Positions 35,701 through 46,515 of a stretch of 64,000 nucleotides of DNA are shown piece after piece. The notes under the pieces are model-generated. The model did no database searches. It was not told the DNA's origin and worked only from the letters and a program-made list of their open reading frames with translations. Source of the DNA: Dehalococcoidia bacterium (GTDB taxonomy: Bacteria > Chloroflexota > Dehalococcoidia > Lucifugimonadales > Australimonadaceae); NCBI GenBank assembly GCA_022820645.1, contig JAJEFD010000018.1, positions 1 to 64,000 on the forward strand, read 5' to 3'. Each line of letters begins with the position of its first letter. Position 1 is the stretch's first letter. The translations under genes and the position numbers were made by a program.

Positions 35701-36048
35701 GACGTCGTACCGGTCGAGCACACCCGCCTCGTGCAGGGCGACCGCCAGGTTCAGCCCCGTCTGGCCGCCCAGCGTCGGCAGCAAACCATCAGGGCGTTCC
35801 CGTGCGATGATGCGCTCTATCACCTCGACCGTCAGCGGCTCGATGTAGACCGCATCTGCAACGCCGTCGTCCGTCATGATGGTCGCAGGGTTGGAGTTCA
35901 CGAGGACGACGGAGATGCCCTCCTCGCGCAGCGCCTTGCAGGCCTGCGTTCCCGCGTAGTCGAACTCGGCGGCCTGCCCGATGACGATGGGCCCGCTGCC
36001 GATGACGAGCACCTTGTGGAGTCCAGAGGTTGTGTCGTGGTTCTGCAC
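32713..36048 (-). CDS. carB: Carbamoyl-phosphate synthase large subunit
   Basis: This 1111-residue full-length enzyme has two homologous ATP-grasp halves. First half: [52 protein letters not shown]. Second half: [59 protein letters not shown]-terminal MGS-like regulatory domain follows ([16 protein letters not shown]). It uses ammonia tunnelled from CarA, bicarbonate and two ATP to make carbamoyl phosphate. One base separates it from carA. Confidence 0.97.
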   Translation of the reverse strand: MQNHDTTSGLHKVLVIGSGPIVIGQAAEFDYAGTQACKALREEGISVVLVNSNPATIMTDDGVADAVYIEPLTVEVIERIIARERPDGLLPTLGGQTGLNLAVALHEAGVLDRYDVRLLGTSIETIKTAEDRELFRALLNRLGEPTPPSEIANSIEDGMRVGRELGLPLVVRPAYTLGGTGGGFATTMEELETVVTSGLAASPIHQVLVERSMRGWREVEYEVMRDAADTCITICNMENLDAMGVHTGDSIVIAPSQTLSDKEYQLLRSASIRIIRALGIEGGCNIQFGLSPHPIIGEVLPGGVPDPMQYFVIEVNPRVSRSSALASKATGYPIARVAAKIAVGRRLDEIPNAVTQRTRAAFEPALDYCVIKSPRWPFDKFARGDRAIGTQMKATGEVMSIDRGFEAALQKAVRSIELGGRTLLWESPEWDGLAAEELPLEPTDERLWAMAAALRRGMTPDALAQATHVDPWFLHGLLRIVDMEERLRSEPLSRDLLWDAKRLGTPDEVIAALTGRTHEEVRSLRQGFGLRPVYKMVDTCAAEFEAVTPYFYSTYEQENEAEPLQGDKAVVIGSGPIRIGQGIEFDYCSVHAAWALDDAGVNSIMVNSNPETVSTDFDTSDRLYFEPLDEESVRDIIENEGVGGAYPPAVVQFGGQTAINLSQSIGAAGLPILGSSADAIDIASDRERFGSLMASLGIPQPPGDTATSLDEGTAIAERLGFPLVVRPSYVLGGRAMEIVDNMTEFRRYLSRAFEAAPGRPILIDKYLQGREVEVDAVVDGEQVLIPGIMEHIERAGVHSGDSMAVYPAEGISEHERDVLVDYTARIGLAIGVRGLMNIQYVIVNESRPFGLTVAADSGLSSVYVIEVNPRSSRTVPFISKVTGIPMVQLATNVMLGHSIAEQGYTGGLQPDPPMASVKAPVFSMSKLAGVDTYLGPEMKSTGEVMGIDVSTRPAVAKALMAAGLMLPPSGRILITIADRDKSDAVAWLKMLGGLDYELYATHGTAVLMRGLGLTVTEVNKAAEPYPNAYSVVADGTVDAVLNTVEEVAQALRDGFEIRRAATERRIPCYTSMDTARAAVEALVLGGSDYNVATTAEYVRGAVQVEEQHSTR

Positions 36049-36049
36049 G

Positions 36050-37117
36050 CTAGTCGTTCACCATGTCCAGGAAGCGGTCGAAGATGTACTCGTTGTCGAG
36101 CGGCCCCGGCGACGCCTCCGAGTGGTATTGGATGGTCAGCACCGGCAACTCCCGGTGCCGGATGCCCTCGATCGTGCCGTCGTTCAGGTTCCGGTGCGTC
36201 ACTTCGATGGCGCCCGGCAGCGCCTCGTCGGAGACCGCGAACCCGTGGTTCTGCGCGGTGATGTAGACGCGCCCGGTAGCGATGTCCTGGACCGGGTGGT
36301 TGCCCCCGCGGTGGCCGAACTTCAGCTTGTACGTCTCTGCCCCTAGTGCACGGGCGATGATCTGGTGCCCCAGGCAGATGCCGAGCGCAGGGACCTGCTC
36401 GATGACCGCACGCGCCGTCTCGACGGTTGGCGCGTTGTGTACCGGGTCCCCCGGCCCCGGCGAGAAGACGACGCCGTCCGGATTGTCGCGTAGGATCTCG
36501 TCCGCCGTGGCGGCAGCGGGATGCACGCGCACCCGGCAACCGCGCTGCGTCAGCAGCCGCAGGATGTTGTACTTCACGCCGCAGTCCACCACCGCGATGC
36601 GCCTTCCGCCCTCGCCGCTCCACTCATACGCCTCGCCGACCGTCACGCGGTCGACGAAGTTCACCGTGTCGTAGGACGGGAGCGACGCCAACTCGCGGAG
36701 CGCGGCCTGCGGGTCTCGCGTGGTCAGCGCACCCATCATCACGCCGTGGGAGCGGATACGCCGGGTTAGAGCCCGCGTGTCCACACCCCGGATGCCCGGG
36801 ATGCCCTCGTCGGCGAGATACGTATGCAGCGTGCGTGTCGAGTCGTAGTGGCTCGGCGTGGACGAGTACTCGCGCACCACGAATGCCGCAACCTTGATGT
36901 CCTTCGATTCCGAGTCCGAGCCGTTGATGCCGTAGTTCCCCTGCATCGGGTACGTCGGCACGAGGATCTGCCCTGCGTAGGAAGGGTCGGTGAGCATCTC
37001 CTGGTAACCGGACATGCTGGTGTTGAAGACGACCTCTCCGAAAGCATCGCGCTCGGCTCCGAACGCGTGGCCCTCGTACACCGTTCCGTCGCTGAGCACG
37101 AGATACGCCGCCGTCAC
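36050..37117 (-). CDS. carA: Carbamoyl-phosphate synthase small subunit
   Basis: This is a 355-residue glutaminase subunit. The N-terminal domain starts [18 protein letters not shown]; the class I glutamine amidotransferase domain has FSPGPGDP, the nucleophile Cys in [16 protein letters not shown] and the His/Glu pair in [13 protein letters not shown]. It overlaps the pyrC stop by four bases. Confidence 0.97.
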   Translation of the reverse strand: MTAAYLVLSDGTVYEGHAFGAERDAFGEVVFNTSMSGYQEMLTDPSYAGQILVPTYPMQGNYGINGSDSESKDIKVAAFVVREYSSTPSHYDSTRTLHTYLADEGIPGIRGVDTRALTRRIRSHGVMMGALTTRDPQAALRELASLPSYDTVNFVDRVTVGEAYEWSGEGGRRIAVVDCGVKYNILRLLTQRGCRVRVHPAAATADEILRDNPDGVVFSPGPGDPVHNAPTVETARAVIEQVPALGICLGHQIIARALGAETYKLKFGHRGGNHPVQDIATGRVYITAQNHGFAVSDEALPGAIEVTHRNLNDGTIEGIRHRELPVLTIQYHSEASPGPLDNEYIFDRFLDMVND

Positions 37118-38450
37118 TGCCGAACCTCCCCGAACGCGATCGTTCCTCCCGCGATGGTCATCCGCACTCTCCCCTGCAGCGTTTGACCGGCCAGCGGGGT
37201 GTTCTTCCCCTTGGACGCGAACCGGCTCACGTCCACCGTCCAGCGCTCCTCCGGGTCGAACAGCACGACGTCCGCAGGTGTGCTGGCAGCCAGCGAGGCG
37301 AGGTTCGCGAAGCGCTCACCCAACACGGATGTCGGTCCCAACGTGAGCCGCGCAACGAGCGTGGGTAGGTCTATCGCGCCAGACCGCACGAGGCCCATCA
37401 GCGAACCGAGTGCGGTTTCGAGTACCGAGAGGCCAACAGCCGCCTCATCGAACGGCGTCGCCTTGTCGCCGAACGTGTGCGGCGCATGGTCGGTCGCCAC
37501 GGCGTCTATCGTGCCGTCGCACAACCCTTCGATAAGTGCCTCACGGTCGGAGCGCGACCGCAGCGGAGGGCTGACCTTGGCCCGCGTGTCGTACGCAGCG
37601 AGCGTGAGCGATGCGGCTATGCCATCCGCCGGACCGTTCGCGCCAAGCACCCACTCGTCCGTCATAGTCAGATGATGCGGCGTTACCTCCGCCGTCACGT
37701 GCAGCCCGCGCCTTTTGGCATTCCGCACCATCTCCACGCCGCCCGCCGTGCTGACGTGTGCAACGTGGAAGTGCCCGCCGGTGAGCCCGAGTAGCGCGAT
37801 GTCCCGCGCAACGAGCGATTCCTCTGCAGCCGACGGGTACCCTGCGAGCCCGAGCCGGGAGGCTACCGCCCCTTCGTGCATGCCCAACCCTGCCGTGATG
37901 GAGTGGTCCTCGCAGTGGTCCATCACCGGCAGACCGAGTTCACCCGCGTAGAGGAGCGCATGCTCCATGAGCAGCCCTGTCGCAACCGGGCTCCCGTCGT
38001 CCGTGAAGCCGACGACCCCCGCCCGCGCAAGCTCCTCCATGTCCGTCAGCTCGACGCCCTTGCGTCCCCTGGAAACCGCCCCGAACGCCAGCACGCGGAC
38101 GGGCCCCGCCTCCCGCGCGCGGTGTGTGATGAAGTCGACAACCGCCGACGTGTCTATCGCCGGCGACGTGTTCGGCATCGCGCAGACGGTCGTGAACCCT
38201 CCGGCTGCGGCTGCGGCAGTGCCCGTCTCGATGGACTCCCTGTCCTCGAACCCCGGCTCCCGCAGGTGCGTGTGCAGGTCTATGAACCCCGGCGCGGCAA
38301 CGAGCCCCTTTCCGTCTACGACCAGCGCGTCTGCGGGAGCTGTCTCCGGCGCGTCCGCGATGACACCGTCCCGCATGAACAGGTCGCCCGTACGGTCCGA
38401 TCCCGAGGCCGGGTCGATGATCCGCGCGCCGGTGATGAGAATGGGGCTGC

Positions 38451-38454
<4 letters not shown>
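37114..38454 (-). CDS. pyrC: Dihydroorotase
   Basis: This is a 446-residue class I dihydroorotase. The metal pair His-x-His is in PGFIDLHTHLREPGFEDRE; other ligands are in VMDHCEDHSI and FHVAHVSTAG, and the catalytic Asp is in VATDHAPHT. The GTG at 38454 overlaps the pyrB stop (GTGA); the longer frame upstream lies over pyrB and is not protein-like. It closes carbamoyl aspartate to dihydroorotate. Confidence 0.96.
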
Positions 38455-40135
<1,681 letters not shown>

Positions 40136-40143
40136 TTACCTAA

Positions 40144-40170
40144 CCTTGCCAGCCTCACGGGACTGGATTT
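40144..40170 (-). promoter_or_regulatory. PyrR-binding RNA loop (anti-antiterminator)
   Basis: The leader RNA reads AAUCCAGUCCCGUGAGGCUG followed by GCAAGG. This contains the conserved UCC-x-G...GAGGCU core of PyrR-binding hairpins known from Bacillus pyr leaders. Together with the downstream terminator it gives a UMP-responsive attenuation switch. Confidence 0.78.
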
Positions 40171-40203
40171 AAAGGTCGGTCGCGGTGCAACACCGCAAGG
40201 CGA

Positions 40204-40232
40204 AGTATAGGCTGCGCGGCCGGGCCGCGCAA
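40204..40232 (-). promoter_or_regulatory. Promoter of the pyr operon
   Basis: On the minus strand TTGCGC (40232-40227), a 17-base spacer and TATACT (40209-40204) precede the PyrR loop by about 34 bases, giving a leader of roughly 135 bases. Confidence 0.6.
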
Positions 40233-40240
40233 CCGCTGGG

Positions 40241-40331
40241 GTTTGTCATGCTGAGCGGAGCGCAGCGGAGTCGAAGCATCTCTCGGGCGGCGTTGATCCC
40301 CTCTCTCCTGAGGGGAGGGTCAGGGTGAGAG
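40241..40331. repeat. Two interspersed repeat elements upstream of pyr promoter
   Basis: Positions 40241-40287 carry a GTCATGCTGAGCGGAGCG type element, common as dispersed repeats in environmental genomes. Positions 40297-40331 carry the CCCTCTCTCCTGAGGGGAGG element related to that in pyrB. Confidence 0.6.
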
Positions 40332-40337
40332 TGCTCC

Positions 40338-40997
40338 CTAGTTCTCCGAGAACCCGTGTGAGGGACGGCGGCGACTGCGTCGGTCCAGCTGCTTACGGGC
40401 GTCCTTCAGCAGTTCGAGCTCGTCCCAGAGCCGGTCGAACGCCGGCTGCTCCAGCAGTTTCTGCTGCACCGACAGGTTGCCCTGGAATATCTGCGCCACC
40501 TGGTAGGAGAGCACCTCCGGATCGTCCGGGAAGTTGACCTCCCGCACGTAGCCGCCGCGCGAGGCGACCAGTTGCCGCACGAACGAGGCCGCGTCGAAGC
40601 GCACGTTCTCGACCAGCGAGGGGTCCACCATCTCGTGGCTGTCGTCTTGCAGGTACTCCACCTCGGCTGCGAGGTAGGCGTTGTCGCGCAGGAACTCTCG
40701 CACCTTGAAACGTCGACCTCCGACCGCAACGACGCTCAACCGTCCGCCCCCGGCCTCGCTCGTCGTCATGATGTGAGCCGTCGTGCCGGTCTCGAACGGG
40801 GTCACCTCGTTCGTTCCCACCTCGCCGCCTTCCTTGAGCAGCAGTACCCCGAACGGCTCGTCGTTCGCCAGGCACTCGTCCGTCAGTTGGAGGTAGCGCG
40901 GCTCGAACACGATGAGCGGCAACTCCATCCCCGGGTACAGGACGACGGCCTGCAGGGGAAAGAGGCGGAGATAACCGGTTTCAGAGTTCTCGGCCAT
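40338..40997 (-). CDS. LON peptidase substrate-binding domain protein
   Basis: This 219-residue protein consists only of a Lon N-terminal (LAN) domain: LRLFPLQAVVLYPGMELPLI, VFEPRYLQLTDECL, FGVLLLKEGGEVG, TTAHIMTT and a C-terminal helical half. There is no ATPase or protease domain. Such stand-alone proteins probably bind unfolded proteins; the function is not established. A TACACT -10 element lies six bases before the ATG with no Shine-Dalgarno, so the transcript is probably leaderless. Confidence 0.87.
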   Translation of the reverse strand: MAENSETGYLRLFPLQAVVLYPGMELPLIVFEPRYLQLTDECLANDEPFGVLLLKEGGEVGTNEVTPFETGTTAHIMTTSEAGGGRLSVVAVGGRRFKVREFLRDNAYLAAEVEYLQDDSHEMVDPSLVENVRFDAASFVRQLVASRGGYVREVNFPDDPEVLSYQVAQIFQGNLSVQQKLLEQPAFDRLWDELELLKDARKQLDRRSRRRPSHGFSEN

Positions 40998-41048
40998 GCG
41001 CAGAGTGTACAGACGCAGCCCCGTGCGTCAACCGCCCTTCTCCTCGGA

Positions 41049-42467
41049 TCACGCGTCCCCTACCGTGCGGATGTTGATGTCGTTCGGTATGCCGCCCGCG
41101 CCGATGCGCGTCGCCCCGAACACCACGACACGGTCGCCGGGTGCGACTGCGCCACGTTCGCGGAGCGTGGAGAATGCCTGCAGCACGCGGGTCTCGGTGC
41201 GATCGGAGAGGTCGGCATGGATGGGGCGCACGCCGTAGCAGAGCGCCAGTCCGTTGCAGACTGCGGGGTCAGGCGTGAATGCGTAAACGGGGGCCTTCGG
41301 CCGCAGGTGCGAGATCGTCTTCGCCGTGTGGCCGGACTGCGTGAACACCACCAGCGCTTCGGCCTGCAGCCGCTCCGCTACGAAACGTGCGGCTTCGGCC
41401 ATCGCGTGGGACTCGTCGTGTGGATGCTTGACGTGGAACGGCGTATCGGCGGTCTCCGCCTGCAGCGCGATGCGGCCCATCGTTGCTATGGCTTCCACGG
41501 GGTACTGCCCGATGGCCGTCTCCTCGGAGAGCATCACCGCGTCCGTGCCGTCGAGGATCGCGTTGGCGATGTCGCTCGCTTCTGCCCTCGTCGGGACGGG
41601 ACTGTCCATCATCGAGCCCAGCATCTGGGTAGCCGTGATGACCGGCTTCCCTGCCTCGTTCGCCTTGCTGATGATGAGCTTCTGCAGCAGTGGCACTCGC
41701 TCCGGCGATACCTCCACCCCAAGGTCGCCTCGCGCGACCATGATGCCGTCCGACTCTTCGATGATCTCATCGAGGTACTCGATCGCCATCGGATGCTCTA
41801 TCTTCGAGATGATGGGCGACGCCGACCGCATCTTCTGCAGCAGCTCCCGGCAGGAACGCACGTCGTCGCCGCTGCGGACGAAACTCATCGCGACGTAGTC
41901 CACGCCGATGAACACACCGTAAGCCAGGTCCTTCCGGTCCTTCTCCGTGAGCGGGTCCGCCGTGACCCTGGAGTCCGGCAGGTTGACCCCCTTGTGCGAC
42001 GTCAGCACGCCGCCTGCAACGACGGATGCGCGCAGGTCGCCGCCGTTCACCTCGGCGACGCGCAACACCAGGTTCCCGTCCGCGATGAGGATGCGGTCGC
42101 CCTCGCTGACGTCGCTCGCGAGCCGGGGGTACGGGATCGAGACTGAGCCCTGCGTGGTTGGCACGTCGTTGGACACGACGCGCACGGTTTCTCCTGGTGT
42201 GAGCCGGACGCCGTCGGGGTCCTCCACGACGCTGGTACGCAGACGCGGCCCCTGGATGTCCTGCATCAGGGCGACAGTGCGGCCGATCTCTGCGCTGACC
42301 GCCCGGATGCGCGGAACGGTCTGCTCCAGTTCCTCGTGCGTGGCGTGCGAGAAGTTGAGACGGAATACGTCCACTCCTGCCGCGATGGCCTGCCGCAGGT
42401 GCTCATCCGAGGCGAGCGCAGGCCCGAGCGTGGCGACGATCTTGGTATGGCGCGGAAATCCATTCAT
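41049..42467 (-). CDS. pyk: Pyruvate kinase
   Basis: This is a 472-residue enzyme: TKIVATLGPALASDEHL, FRLNFSHATHEE, MQDIQGPRLRTS, the active-site Lys in SPIISKIEHPMAIEYLDEII, MVARGDLGVEV and AVMLSEETAIGQYPVEAI, then the C-terminal domain with TQSGHTAKTISHLRP. It converts phosphoenolpyruvate and ADP to pyruvate and ATP. The start at 42467 has a TATCAT element eight bases upstream (near leaderless); ATG 42521 is an alternative. Confidence 0.95.
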   Translation of the reverse strand: MNGFPRHTKIVATLGPALASDEHLRQAIAAGVDVFRLNFSHATHEELEQTVPRIRAVSAEIGRTVALMQDIQGPRLRTSVVEDPDGVRLTPGETVRVVSNDVPTTQGSVSIPYPRLASDVSEGDRILIADGNLVLRVAEVNGGDLRASVVAGGVLTSHKGVNLPDSRVTADPLTEKDRKDLAYGVFIGVDYVAMSFVRSGDDVRSCRELLQKMRSASPIISKIEHPMAIEYLDEIIEESDGIMVARGDLGVEVSPERVPLLQKLIISKANEAGKPVITATQMLGSMMDSPVPTRAEASDIANAILDGTDAVMLSEETAIGQYPVEAIATMGRIALQAETADTPFHVKHPHDESHAMAEAARFVAERLQAEALVVFTQSGHTAKTISHLRPKAPVYAFTPDPAVCNGLALCYGVRPIHADLSDRTETRVLQAFSTLRERGAVAPGDRVVVFGATRIGAGGIPNDINIRTVGDA

Positions 42468-42604
42468 ACGCACAGATGATAGCCCCCGCCGGTTCCCATC
42501 AGGAACCACCTGCAGTGACATCCGCCCTTTCCCCGGTTGCCCTCGCCTCCGCTACGCTGGTCGTATGACTGACCCTCAGGCACGACCCATAGGCAGTACC
42601 TATA

Positions 42605-42824
42605 CCTCTTGCCCCCAGCCATCAAGAGGATCTATGACTCCCGGCAACGACTTTTGAAAACACTGGCATTCTTGAGATTCTTGATGCTTCGAAGCCCGGG
42701 AAGCAGGCCACGGCCATGAAAATGCCCGGATCAAGGATCTCAAGGATGCCAAACGATGCCACAGCTCCACTCGTAGGATTCCGATCAAGGATGCCAGAAT
42801 GCAGGCACGTTGGCATTCTTGATC
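42605..42824. repeat. Cluster of three nested inverted repeats in a gene-free gap
   Basis: In the 520-base gap between pyk and the flavoprotein gene, three hairpins are visible. One is 42605-42611 with 42623-42629 (seven pairs). The largest is 42664-42687 with 42728-42751 (24 positions, one true mismatch and two G-U pairs). The third is 42783-42796 with 42811-42824 (14 positions, one G-U pair). The last two share the words TGGCATTCTTGA and TCAAGGATGCCA. Differences between arms are G-U compatible, suggesting selection on RNA folding. Another hairpin (42882-42889 with 42915-42922) lies nearer the next gene. Confidence 0.7.
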
Positions 42825-42989
42825 TACCGAACACCGTTAATCGGATTCAGGGATGGATGTGGTAAAGTTTGCGCGAGGAACGGCGCACCCCGGTTGAGCA
42901 TCCGCTCCGAGTGCGGTGCGCCATGGTTCGGGTAAGGCCGCGATGGACGCGCTTCCCGCATCATCAAGACATACATGGAGGGAGAGCAC

Positions 42990-44501
42990 ATGTATGACGT
43001 GCTCGTCGTTGGCGGCGGGATAGCCGGGCTCCGCGCCGCGGTAGCGGCGAAGGGAGCAGGCGCATCGGTCGCGCTGGTCACCCAGTCGCACCCCACCCGC
43101 AGCTACTCGGTCACCGTACAGGACGGCATCAACGCGCCGGACAGTGCCGAAGGGCGCGACAGCCACATGAGCGAGACACTTGCTGCGGGCGCGGGGCTGA
43201 ACGTCGCATCGGTGGTCACCAGCGTATGTAACGAGGCAGCGGGCCTCGTCGAGGAGCTCGACCGGATGGGCGTGCCCTTCAACCGGGTCGGCTCCGTCAT
43301 AGACCGGGCCGGCGTCTCCGGCGCAGGTGACGCCCGGACCGCCTACGTCAACGACATCACCGGCCTCGCCGTCACCCAGACCCTCTGGGAACAGGCCATC
43401 GGCAAGGGCGTGGACATCTTCGAAGAGTGGATCGTCCTCTCGCTGGTCATAGAGAACGGAGAATGTGCGGGGGTTGTCGCGCTCCAACTCGCCACCGGTG
43501 AGGTGGAGCCGTTCCGCGCGAAGGGAGTCGTGCTTGCGACAGGTGGGCCCCGCCGTGCGTTCGAGCCCAGCACCGCATCCCTGCTCTGCAGCGGCTCCGG
43601 CATCGCGGTCGCGTACAGGGCTGGCGCGGCGCTGGCCGACATGGAGTTCGTCCAGTACTACCCCACGGTGCTGAGCGGCAGCCGCCTTGCCCTCTCCCCG
43701 CTCCTGCTCGGTGCAGGCGCTGTGCTGGAGGACGGCAACGTCCGGCTCAACGGCACGTTGGACGAGTCGCAGGTTGAAGCTCGCTTCCCCGACACGCTGC
43801 AGCGCGTCGAAGCGCTCTCCGGTGTGAACATCCTCAAGGAGCCCGCGCCGGTGCGTTCCGCGATGTCCCGCCTGCTCGGCGGCATCGACGTAACGGTGCA
43901 GGGAGAGTCGTCTCTGGCAGGACTCTTCGCAGCCGGGGAGTGCGCGGGCAACGGTTTCCACGGCGCGCGGGGGCTGGACGGCAACTTCCTCCTCGCGTCG
44001 ATCGCCTCCGGCAAGAGCGCCGGGCTGGCAGCAGCAGCGCAGGTACGCCCGTTCGGCGACAGCGCGGTGGGCGAGCAGGCTGTGGGCGCTGTGCGCTCGG
44101 AGTTGGACGCTGCGCTGGGCCGTCCCGGCGGCGCGCCCGTCGCCGCCCTGCGAAGCGAGCTTGCTTCGCTCATGCATGAGAAGGTCGGCGAGAGCCGGAA
44201 CGCCGGTGGCTTGAACGAGGCCATCCAGCGCATCCGGGCGATGCGCGAGGAGCACGCCCAACTCGGCGCGGGCTCTGATGCCCGAGACTACAACTTCGGT
44301 CTCGTCCAGTACCTCGAACTGGGAGCGCTGCTGGACGTTGCGGAAGCCATTGCCGTCAGCGCCTCGGAACGCACCGAGAGCCGCGGCGTACACCAACGGA
44401 CCGACCACCCGGAACAGGACGACGCTCAGAGCACCCGCCTCCAGGTCACGAAGGGCGAGAGTGGAGCGCAGGTGAGCAGGGAGACCACGCCCGCCTCGTA
44501 G
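42990..44501 (+). CDS. Atypical fumarate reductase/succinate dehydrogenase-type flavoprotein subunit
   Basis: This is a 503-residue protein. The FAD Rossmann motif VLVVGGGIAGLRAA is at the N-terminus, and the family end motif GECAGNGFHGARGLDGNFLL is present. However, the His that carries covalent FAD in SdhA/FrdA is replaced by Tyr39 (RSYSVTVQDG), the substrate His of the HPT motif is Tyr (VQYYPTVL), and the RGEGG region reads GAGAVLEDG. FAD should therefore be non-covalent and the substrate may not be fumarate. ATG 42990 has GGAGGGAG upstream; ATG 42975 has none. It forms an operon with the iron-sulfur and HdrB-like genes. Confidence 0.82.
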   Translation: MYDVLVVGGGIAGLRAAVAAKGAGASVALVTQSHPTRSYSVTVQDGINAPDSAEGRDSHMSETLAAGAGLNVASVVTSVCNEAAGLVEELDRMGVPFNRVGSVIDRAGVSGAGDARTAYVNDITGLAVTQTLWEQAIGKGVDIFEEWIVLSLVIENGECAGVVALQLATGEVEPFRAKGVVLATGGPRRAFEPSTASLLCSGSGIAVAYRAGAALADMEFVQYYPTVLSGSRLALSPLLLGAGAVLEDGNVRLNGTLDESQVEARFPDTLQRVEALSGVNILKEPAPVRSAMSRLLGGIDVTVQGESSLAGLFAAGECAGNGFHGARGLDGNFLLASIASGKSAGLAAAAQVRPFGDSAVGEQAVGAVRSELDAALGRPGGAPVAALRSELASLMHEKVGESRNAGGLNEAIQRIRAMREEHAQLGAGSDARDYNFGLVQYLELGALLDVAEAIAVSASERTESRGVHQRTDHPEQDDAQSTRLQVTKGESGAQVSRETTPAS

Positions 44502-44542
44502 GGGCGCAGTGAGCGGAGATCCCGCAGAGAGGAGACGCGCAG

Positions 44543-45508
44543 ATGGAGATCACCTTCAAGTTCCAGCGCGGAGGCACGCGGGCACAGCCCGAGTACGTCG
44601 ACTACCAGATAGACGTACCGCCTGAGATGACTGTCTTCGATGCGCTCGTGGCCGTGCGCGAGACCCAGGATGGCACGCTCGCGTTCCGGGGCAGCTGTTC
44701 CGTCGGCTTCTGCGGCGACTGCACCCTGAGCGTCAACGGCGCGCAGAAGGTCACCTGCCTCGTCACCGTCGGCAAGACGCAGAAGGACGGCGTCATCACT
44801 GTTCAGCCCATCCGGTACGCGCCGGTGGAGAAGGACGTGATGCACGACATGCGGAAGTTCCTCTGGGACAAGGTGGACGTCTTCGCACGGGGCGTCGTTC
44901 CGAACGGCGGTCATCCCGTCACGGACGAGGAACTGCGCCCCGTCCGCAAGGCGATGCGCTGCACCACCTGCGGTCTCTGTGACGAGGGGTGCACGGTGAT
45001 CGACGTGAACCTCGACTTCTACGGCCCTGCCGCTCTCACCAAGCTGTACCGCTTTGCGTTCGACCCTCGCGACGGCATCACCGCCGAGCGGCTGCGAGAG
45101 GGCAGCGAGGTCCACGGCATCTGGGACTGCGTCCACTGCTGGGAGGCGACGGAGCACTGCCCGTTCGGACTCGAGCCCACCCATCTCATCATGGACACGC
45201 GGGACCGCGCCATCGCGCACGGTATCAAGTCCGGCTACGGCAACAAGATGCTGGAGCGCCACTACGACGCGTTCGAGGAGTCCATCTCCCGCAAGGGCTG
45301 GCTCGACGAACGCTCCGTCGCACTGCAGACCTACGGCGGTTTCATCAAGGGCGGCATCAAGACGCTCCCGCTCGGCCTTCGCGCCCTCCGGAAGGGGAAG
45401 GCAACCCTGAAACCCCACTACAAGCGTCCGGGCGCTGAGCACATCAGGAAGATATTCGACAGGTACAACCGCTCCAACGCGGGGCTGCGAAAGGAGAAGC
45501 AACGATGA
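44543..45508 (+). CDS. SdhB/FrdB-type iron-sulfur subunit
   Basis: This is a 321-residue protein. The N-terminal 2Fe-2S ferredoxin domain has Cys52, Cys57, Cys60 (SCSVGFCGDC) and Cys72. The C-terminal domain has CTTCGLCDEGC and CVHCWEATEHCPFG for further clusters, followed by a basic C-terminal tail of about 90 residues, longer than usual. It would carry electrons between the flavoprotein and the HdrB-like subunit. Its stop overlaps the next start by four bases (ATGA). Confidence 0.9.
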   Translation: MEITFKFQRGGTRAQPEYVDYQIDVPPEMTVFDALVAVRETQDGTLAFRGSCSVGFCGDCTLSVNGAQKVTCLVTVGKTQKDGVITVQPIRYAPVEKDVMHDMRKFLWDKVDVFARGVVPNGGHPVTDEELRPVRKAMRCTTCGLCDEGCTVIDVNLDFYGPAALTKLYRFAFDPRDGITAERLREGSEVHGIWDCVHCWEATEHCPFGLEPTHLIMDTRDRAIAHGIKSGYGNKMLERHYDAFEESISRKGWLDERSVALQTYGGFIKGGIKTLPLGLRALRKGKATLKPHYKRPGAEHIRKIFDRYNRSNAGLRKEKQR

Positions 45509-46398
45509 GCCACCGGTTCGCCTTCTACCCCGGATGCGTTTCCAAGGGCTTCTGTCCTGAACTCTACGACTCGTTCGTGCGGGTCGCAGCCGAGTTCGAC
45601 ATCGAAGTGGAAGAGTTGAAGGACGTCGGCTGCAGCGGTGCGGGGTTGATCCCGGCCGAGATATCCGACCCCATCAACGCTCGCACGCTCGCCAAGGCGG
45701 AGGCGATGGGCCTGCCGCTGCTCACCATCTGCAGCACCTGCCAGGGCGTCATCGGCGGGAGCGCGCTCCGGCTGACGGACCCGGCCTACCGTGCCCGCAT
45801 CAACCGCGAGCACCTGGCCGATCAAGGGCTCGAATACCAGGGCACGACCGACGTGAAGCACTTCCTATGGGCGCTCGTCGAGGACGTGGGGCTGGACGTC
45901 GTCCAGAGCAAGATCAAGCGCCCGCTCGACGGCCTCGGCTTCTCGCCGTTCTACGGCTGCTACCTCCGCCGCCCCATAGACGTCATCCAGCGCCCGGAGC
46001 GCAAGCTCTACCTGGAGCAGGTCACCGAGGCGCTCGGCGGCACGAACGTGGACATCAGCGGCAAGGGCAAGTGTTGCGGATTCCCATCGCTCACCGCCAA
46101 CGAGGAGAACGCCTTCGCCATGACCGCGAAGCACCTCGGCGAAGCCGTCAGCAAGGGTGCCGACGCGATGGTCGTCCCCTGCCCGCTCTGCCACCTAGAG
46201 ATGGACGGCGAGCAGAGCGAGGTGGAGAAGGCGACAGGCCGCCGCTTCGACCTGCCCATCCTCCACCTCCCGCAGGTCGTTGGCCTCGCCATAGGCCTCG
46301 ACCCCAGGGAATTGGGCCTCTCCCGCCACATGGCCTCGACCAAGAAGTTCGTCGCGCAGCTCCAGCCTGTCGGTTCGCTCGTCGGAGCCGCGAGCTGA
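45505..46398 (+). CDS. HdrB-like subunit with CCG cysteine motifs
   Basis: This is a 297-residue soluble protein with two CCG-type domains: FYPGCVSKG with GCSGAGLIP and CSTCQGVIGG, then PFYGCYLRRP, GKGKCCGFPSL and PCPLCHLEMD. These bind the noncubane 4Fe-4S clusters of heterodisulfide reductase HdrB. The same subunit occurs in thiol:fumarate reductases and in SdhE-type succinate dehydrogenases, where it replaces membrane anchors. No membrane anchor gene follows, so the complex probably uses a thiol/disulfide or quinone through this subunit. Confidence 0.9.
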   Translation: MSHRFAFYPGCVSKGFCPELYDSFVRVAAEFDIEVEELKDVGCSGAGLIPAEISDPINARTLAKAEAMGLPLLTICSTCQGVIGGSALRLTDPAYRARINREHLADQGLEYQGTTDVKHFLWALVEDVGLDVVQSKIKRPLDGLGFSPFYGCYLRRPIDVIQRPERKLYLEQVTEALGGTNVDISGKGKCCGFPSLTANEENAFAMTAKHLGEAVSKGADAMVVPCPLCHLEMDGEQSEVEKATGRRFDLPILHLPQVVGLAIGLDPRELGLSRHMASTKKFVAQLQPVGSLVGAAS

Positions 46399-46427
46399 CC
46401 GCACGCGTCAGATGAGACGTTACCTCT

Positions 46428-46454
46428 GCGGGCTGCCAGCTTCAGGCAGCCCGC
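46428..46454 (+). terminator. Hairpin after the flavoprotein operon
   Basis: A ten-base-pair perfect GC-rich stem (46428-46437 with 46445-46454) with a seven-base loop lies 30 bases after the HdrB-like stop. No U-tract follows. Confidence 0.5.
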
Positions 46455-46515
46455 AAGCATGAGGCGCACGCCTCTCCGCTTACCGCGCCGCCCTTATCTC
46501 GGTTAACATACCCCC

